Source of the DNA: Chthonomonas sp035294165
GTDB lineage: Bacteria; Armatimonadota; Chthonomonadetes; Chthonomonadales; Chthonomonadaceae
Reading direction: 5' to 3'
Assembly (NCBI RefSeq): GCF_035294165.1
Contig: NZ_DATGLN010000170.1
Span: 1-64,000, forward strand
Length of the DNA: 64,000 bases
Below, one piece after another: positions 63,107 through 64,000 of the stretch (position 1 is the stretch's first letter; the number at the start of each line of letters is the position of its first letter). A program made the translations under genes and the position numbers. Below the pieces are notes generated by a model. It saw nothing but the letters and a program-made list of their open reading frames with translations. It was not told the DNA's origin and made no database searches.

Positions 63107-64000
63107 CTATGGACGCGGCTCTGCCAAGGCGGCGGTGATCGTCTGTTCCATGCTCCAAGCATGTCCTTCGTTATAAGCGGCCTCGAATCGATCTTCTCCT
63201 ATAAGTGCACGCGCTTGTGCAAGCCAGCCTTCGCCTTGCTCGGTTAGCTCGTAGGGCGATACTTTTACCTGCGTGTCCTCCAGAATGCGATGCGCCCCGC
63301 CGATCAGGCGCGCTGCACAAAGTGCGAAAGTAACCCTTTGTGCCTTTGAGTAACCCTCATGTTGTGCCTGCCAGGCCCTATAGACCCCATAGGCCCGAAG
63401 GGTATAGGCGATCTCGTCTACATCTTCATGTTCTCTGGCCACCGCGAGGGCCTCATCTAAGCAGTCTCGGGCTGTTTTCTCTTGATGGTGCAATAGGGCA
63501 AGTAACGATAACTTTCTTAGCGGTGCGGAGATAGCTAAGGGGAGATGGTATTGGCGCCCCCATTCCACGAGTTGTTGGAACCGTTGATAGGCCTGTTCAT
63601 AGTTCCGTTCTCGAAGGGCTAGGGTGGCAAGACCGAAGTTTGCAGCCTGGATATGATGGAGAGCAGGTATGTTGTCAGGAGTAGGATAGAGTTGAAGAAC
63701 CTCCTCGAAGTAGTGCCTGGCCTTTTCGTACTCGCCCTGATAGTAGGCCAGGCGTCCGAGCTGGGCAAGCGTACCCGCTTCTTTCCATCGTTCGCCCGTG
63801 TTACGACAGATGGCGAGCGCTTCCTCCTCCAAAGCGAGCGCCTTAGCATATTCGCCCTGCTCCTGGTAAACATGGGCGAGGGCGTTTAAATAGAGTGGCA
63901 GATTGCCCACATTACCATGTGTTCGTGCGATTGCAAGAGCCTCTTCAAAGAGCGAACGGGCACGCTCAAACTGACTCTGTTGCTGTAGTAAAACCTGACC
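63107..64000 (-). CDS. TPR protein, C-terminal part of a probable large transcriptional regulator (5' end outside window)
   Basis: The frame is open to base 64000, so only about 297 C-terminal residues are visible; a GTG at 63910 is inside the coding region because TPR sequence continues upstream (FERARSLFEEALAIARTHGN). At least five TPR units of the Kinesin-light-chain type are seen, for example YLNALAHVYQEQGEYAKALA, LEEEALAICRNTGERWKEA, LGRLAYYQGEYEKARHYFEE and LALRERNYEQAYQRFQQL. The end (LIGEDRFEAAYNEGHAWSME, then a short helical tail) is typical of the C-terminus of bacterial SARP/LuxR-type ATPase-TPR regulators. That identity is inferred, since the DNA-binding and NTPase parts are not in the window. 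The stop lies 81 bp from the arsR start codon. Confidence 0.85.
   Translation of the reverse strand, partial: GQVLLQQQSQFERARSLFEEALAIARTHGNVGNLPLYLNALAHVYQEQGEYAKALALEEEALAICRNTGERWKEAGTLAQLGRLAYYQGEYEKARHYFEEVLQLYPTPDNIPALHHIQAANFGLATLALRERNYEQAYQRFQQLVEWGRQYHLPLAISAPLRKLSLLALLHHQEKTARDCLDEALAVAREHEDVDEIAYTLRAYGVYRAWQAQHEGYSKAQRVTFALCAARLIGGAHRILEDTQVKVSPYELTEQGEGWLAQARALIGEDRFEAAYNEGHAWSMEQTITAALAEPRP

Overview
The window looks like a chromosomal segment of a free-living bacterium, most likely an armatimonadote of the Chthonomonas type. This assignment is inferred from style, not from a marker gene. Supporting signs are the lineage-typical pseudopilin N-termini (Ala-Phe-Thr-Leu-Ile/Val-Glu followed by a long Ile/Ala/Leu helix), many secreted and glycosidase-like proteins, a bacterial house-keeping set, and intergenic palindromic repeats. 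There is no phage, insertion sequence, integrase or CRISPR array. Both window edges cut a gene: an HtrA protease on the left and a TPR protein on the right.

Region 1 (1-14250, all +): HtrA-type protease (5' truncated); an ECF sigma factor, its zinc-finger anti-sigma factor and an unknown membrane protein in one tight unit; ndk; a pyruvate-dehydrogenase-type E1alpha/E1beta/E2 set without E3; an AcuC-type deacetylase; a secreted parvulin-type prolyl isomerase; and a 1157-residue secreted protein with about seven SLBB modules. Region 2 (14320-21150): a tRNA-Asn with its own promoter and a strong terminator, two secreted glycoside-hydrolase-like proteins, then ruvX, a YqeG-type phosphatase and aroE.

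Region 3 (21350-50610, all +) is the centrepiece. A type IV pilus / type II secretion core (pilB, pilT, pilC, pilD) is followed by four class-III-signal pseudopilin-like proteins (two of them about 670-690 residues long), a PilX-like 1088-residue protein, and two giant secreted proteins of about 1656 and 2685 residues. The giants carry beta-propeller-type repeats and a short beta module that also occurs in the long pseudopilins. I infer that this is one envelope or secretion system in which the Pil core assembles or exports the downstream proteins. It resembles the Verru_Chthon cassettes of Verrucomicrobia in logic but appears distinct in composition.

Region 4 (50570-64000, mostly -): an O-methyltransferase, a divergent secreted alpha/alpha-type protein, a three-gene unit (acyl-CoA-synthetase-like, creatininase-like, small Sm-like protein), and an ArsR-controlled RND efflux operon (regulator, membrane fusion protein, RND pump, DUF2892 protein). 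The last gene is the C-terminal part of a TPR protein, probably a large transcriptional regulator. Four intergenic gaps (about 29030-29890, 50585-51120, 53440-53800, 56815-57390) are filled by copies, in both orientations, of one composite palindromic repeat family.
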